Assembly (NCBI GenBank): GCA_027403435.1
Contig: DAHZDR010000229.1
Location: forward strand, 1-10,032
From: Deltaproteobacteria bacterium
GTDB lineage: Bacteria > Desulfobacterota > Binatia > Binatales > Binataceae
Direction: 5' to 3'
Length of the DNA: 10,032 bases
A model generated the notes under the pieces. The model made no database searches. It was not told the origin of the DNA and saw nothing but the letters and a program-made list of their open reading frames with translations. The translations under genes and the position numbers were made by a program. Position 1 is the stretch's first letter, and each line of letters begins with the position of its first letter. This document shows, piece after piece, positions 5,458-10,032 of the stretch.

Positions 5458-6644
5458 ACGAGGCAAGAGCAGCGATTCTGGCGCTGGCCGACGGCCGCAT
5501 CTTTCGCGGTCGCGCTTTTGGCGCGATCGGCGAAACTGTGGGCGAGGCCGTTTTCAACACCGCGATGACCGGGTATCAGGAGGTGCTCACCGATCCCTCA
5601 TACAAGGGCCAAATCGTCTGCATGACCTATCCGGAAATCGGCAACGTCGGCGTCAATCCCGAAGACGAGGAGTCGGCGCGCATTTACGTCGAAGGTTTCG
5701 TCGTGCGCGAATATCTCGAACGCCCGTCGAACTGGCGCGCGCGGCTGACGCTCGGCGAATATCTCGAAGGCGCCGGAGTGGTCGGTATCGAAGGAATCGA
5801 CACGCGCGCCCTGGTGCGCCATCTGCGCTCCGCCGGCGCGCAGGAAGCGGTGATTTCGAGCGTCAACCTGAATCCCGACGAGCTGGTCGCGCGGGCCAGG
5901 GCGGCGCCCGGACTGGTCGGCCGCGACCTGGTCAAGGAAGTCGCCTGCGCCGAAGCCTACGATTGGGAAATGGGTCCGTGGCGGCTTGAAGGCGGCTTCG
6001 TCCGTCCCTCGGCGGCGGAGCTTGCCGGCGCGCCGACGGTGGTCGCGATCGATTACGGAATCAAGCGCAATATCCTGCGCCGGCTGGTCGCCGCCGGCTT
6101 TCGCGTCAAGGTGGCGCCGGCGCGAACGACGGCGGCGCAAGTGCTCGCGCTCAATCCCGACGGCGTGTTTCTCTCCAACGGTCCGGCGGATCCGGCGGCG
6201 GCGCCCTACGCAATCGCAACCGTGCGCGAGCTGCTCGGCAAAAAACCGATCTTCGGGATTTGCCTGGGCCATCAGATTCTCGCCCTCGCGCTCGGCGGAC
6301 GCACCTACAAGCTCGGCTTAGGCCATCATGGCGCGAACCATCCGGTGATGGATTTGCGCACGCGGCAGGTCGAAATCACCGCGCAAAACCACGGCTTCGC
6401 GGTGGACGCTGACGCGCTGCCGGGCGCGGCGGAGTTGTCGCATCTCAACCTCAACGATCGCACCGTCGAGGGCCTGCGCGGATTGGGCGTGCCGTTTTTT
6501 TCCGTGCAGTATCATCCGGAGGCGTCCCCCGGTCCGCACGATTCGGATTATCTGTTCGGCCGTTTTCGGCGGCTGGTCGAGGAATTCCCCCGCCACGGCG
6601 CCGACGCGCTCGAGCGGATTATCGCGGCGGAGCCAGCCGCCTGA
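5454..6644 (+). CDS. carA: Carbamoyl-phosphate synthase small (glutaminase) subunit
   Basis: CarA hydrolyses glutamine and passes ammonia to CarB for carbamoyl phosphate synthesis. The 396-residue length is close to the usual 380. The N-terminal CarA domain is seen in FNTAMTGYQEVLTDPSYKGQ (34-53) and IDTRALVRHLR. The class I glutamine amidotransferase domain spans about 195-380, with the nucleophile Cys270 in GICLGHQ and His354/Glu356 in QYHPEASPGPHDS. The GHHGANHPV and AQNHGFAVD segments are also canonical. The GTG start at 5454 overlaps the pyrC stop as GTGA, with AGGGA only 3 nt upstream, so translational coupling probably matters. It sits directly before carB in the standard order. Confidence 0.97.
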   Translation: MNEARAAILALADGRIFRGRAFGAIGETVGEAVFNTAMTGYQEVLTDPSYKGQIVCMTYPEIGNVGVNPEDEESARIYVEGFVVREYLERPSNWRARLTLGEYLEGAGVVGIEGIDTRALVRHLRSAGAQEAVISSVNLNPDELVARARAAPGLVGRDLVKEVACAEAYDWEMGPWRLEGGFVRPSAAELAGAPTVVAIDYGIKRNILRRLVAAGFRVKVAPARTTAAQVLALNPDGVFLSNGPADPAAAPYAIATVRELLGKKPIFGICLGHQILALALGGRTYKLGLGHHGANHPVMDLRTRQVEITAQNHGFAVDADALPGAAELSHLNLNDRTVEGLRGLGVPFFSVQYHPEASPGPHDSDYLFGRFRRLVEEFPRHGADALERIIAAEPAA

Positions 6645-6670
6645 GCCGCCGCTCCGGCAATCGACGAATC

Positions 6671-6701
6671 AAGGACAACCTTTAACTGACGCGTTGTTAT
6701 C
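6671..6701 (+). promoter_or_regulatory. carA–carB gap with a possible small hairpin before the carB start
   Basis: The 57-nt gap before carB has no ribosome binding site at normal distance from GTG 6702. The nearest, AAGGA, is at 6671-6675. ACAAC (6675-6679) can pair with GTTGT (6693-6697). Folding this would bring AAGG to within a few bases of the start codon. The stem is only 5 bp, so this is a weak suggestion. Confidence 0.25.
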
Positions 6702-9908
<3,207 letters not shown>

Positions 9909-9931
9909 GCGGCGCGCCGCCCGATTCCGCC

Positions 9932-10032
9932 GTGGACAATCGCGAACCCGCCGCGCCCGGCGCCCCGGCGCAAGCCTCAACCGCCGCGCCGCCTCACGAT
10001 CCCCTCGCCGCCGAACTTGCGACCGTCCGCGG
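9932..10032 (+). CDS. Possible start of a further gene (3' end outside window)
   Basis: From GTG 9932 a frame stays open to the window end. It reads VDNREPAAPGAPAQASTAAP, then a slightly more ordinary DPLAAELATVR. It begins 23 nt after the carB stop in the same direction, which would fit another operon member with a disordered Ala/Pro-rich N-terminus. There is no convincing ribosome binding site, and 33 residues are too few to recognise. Open frames of this size are common by chance at this GC content. Confidence 0.3.
   Translation, partial: MDNREPAAPGAPAQASTAAPPHDPLAAELATVR

Noticed and set aside
6679..6687. CCTTTAACT before carB, identical to the 5' arm of the PyrR binding loop at 1423-1431, as a possible second PyrR site
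   Set aside because: No TCC..GTGAGG apex and no AAGG closing arm follow, so the hairpin cannot form. A 9-base match alone can be chance.
9909..9920. Perfect 12-base palindrome right after the carB stop as a terminator
   Set aside because: It has no loop and no T-run after it. It is more likely a chance GC palindrome, so the operon end is not marked within the window.

Overview
This window is one co-directional block on the + strand of a GC-rich bacterial chromosome. It holds the 3' part of the excision-repair gene uvrB, followed by a de novo pyrimidine operon: leader ORF – pyrR – pyrB (fused) – pyrC – carA – carB. Genes inside the operon overlap or nearly touch (ATGA, 3 nt, GTGA, GTGA, 57 nt), so it is very likely one transcript. 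Together the products run from glutamine, bicarbonate and ATP to carbamoyl phosphate (CarA/CarB), carbamoyl aspartate (PyrB) and dihydroorotate (PyrC). The later steps (pyrD, E, F) and a uracil permease are not in the window. High GC, GTG starts and a PyrR-type leader fit an uncultured proteobacterium-like or related GC-rich lineage. I cannot name the phylum safely.

Region by region: 1-1315 is the C-terminal part of UvrB with an extra low-complexity tail. The 261-base gap 1316-1576 is dense with regulation. It carries a sigma-70-like promoter (TTGACG, 17 nt, TATTCT), a PyrR binding-loop-like hairpin starting at the predicted transcript start, an alternative antiterminator pairing, and an intrinsic terminator with eight T. 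It also carries a 39-codon leader ORF whose ribosome binding site lies inside the PyrR hairpin and whose stop overlaps the pyrR start. 1577-2140 is pyrR. 2144-4096 encodes a 650-residue protein that joins a complete aspartate carbamoyltransferase catalytic chain, a PyrI-like four-cysteine zinc module, an unassigned segment of about 50 residues, and a second PyrR-like phosphoribosyltransferase domain. 4093-5457 is pyrC, 5454-6644 carA and 6702-9908 carB. The last 124 bases may start another gene.

Two things stand out. First, the ATCase–zinc module–PyrR fusion: a transcription-attenuator-type domain appears to have replaced the allosteric nucleotide-binding domain of PyrI. Second, the leader, where one hairpin could control both termination and translation of a coupled leader peptide. 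Both readings rest on sequence patterns and remembered family features. No search or folding was run.
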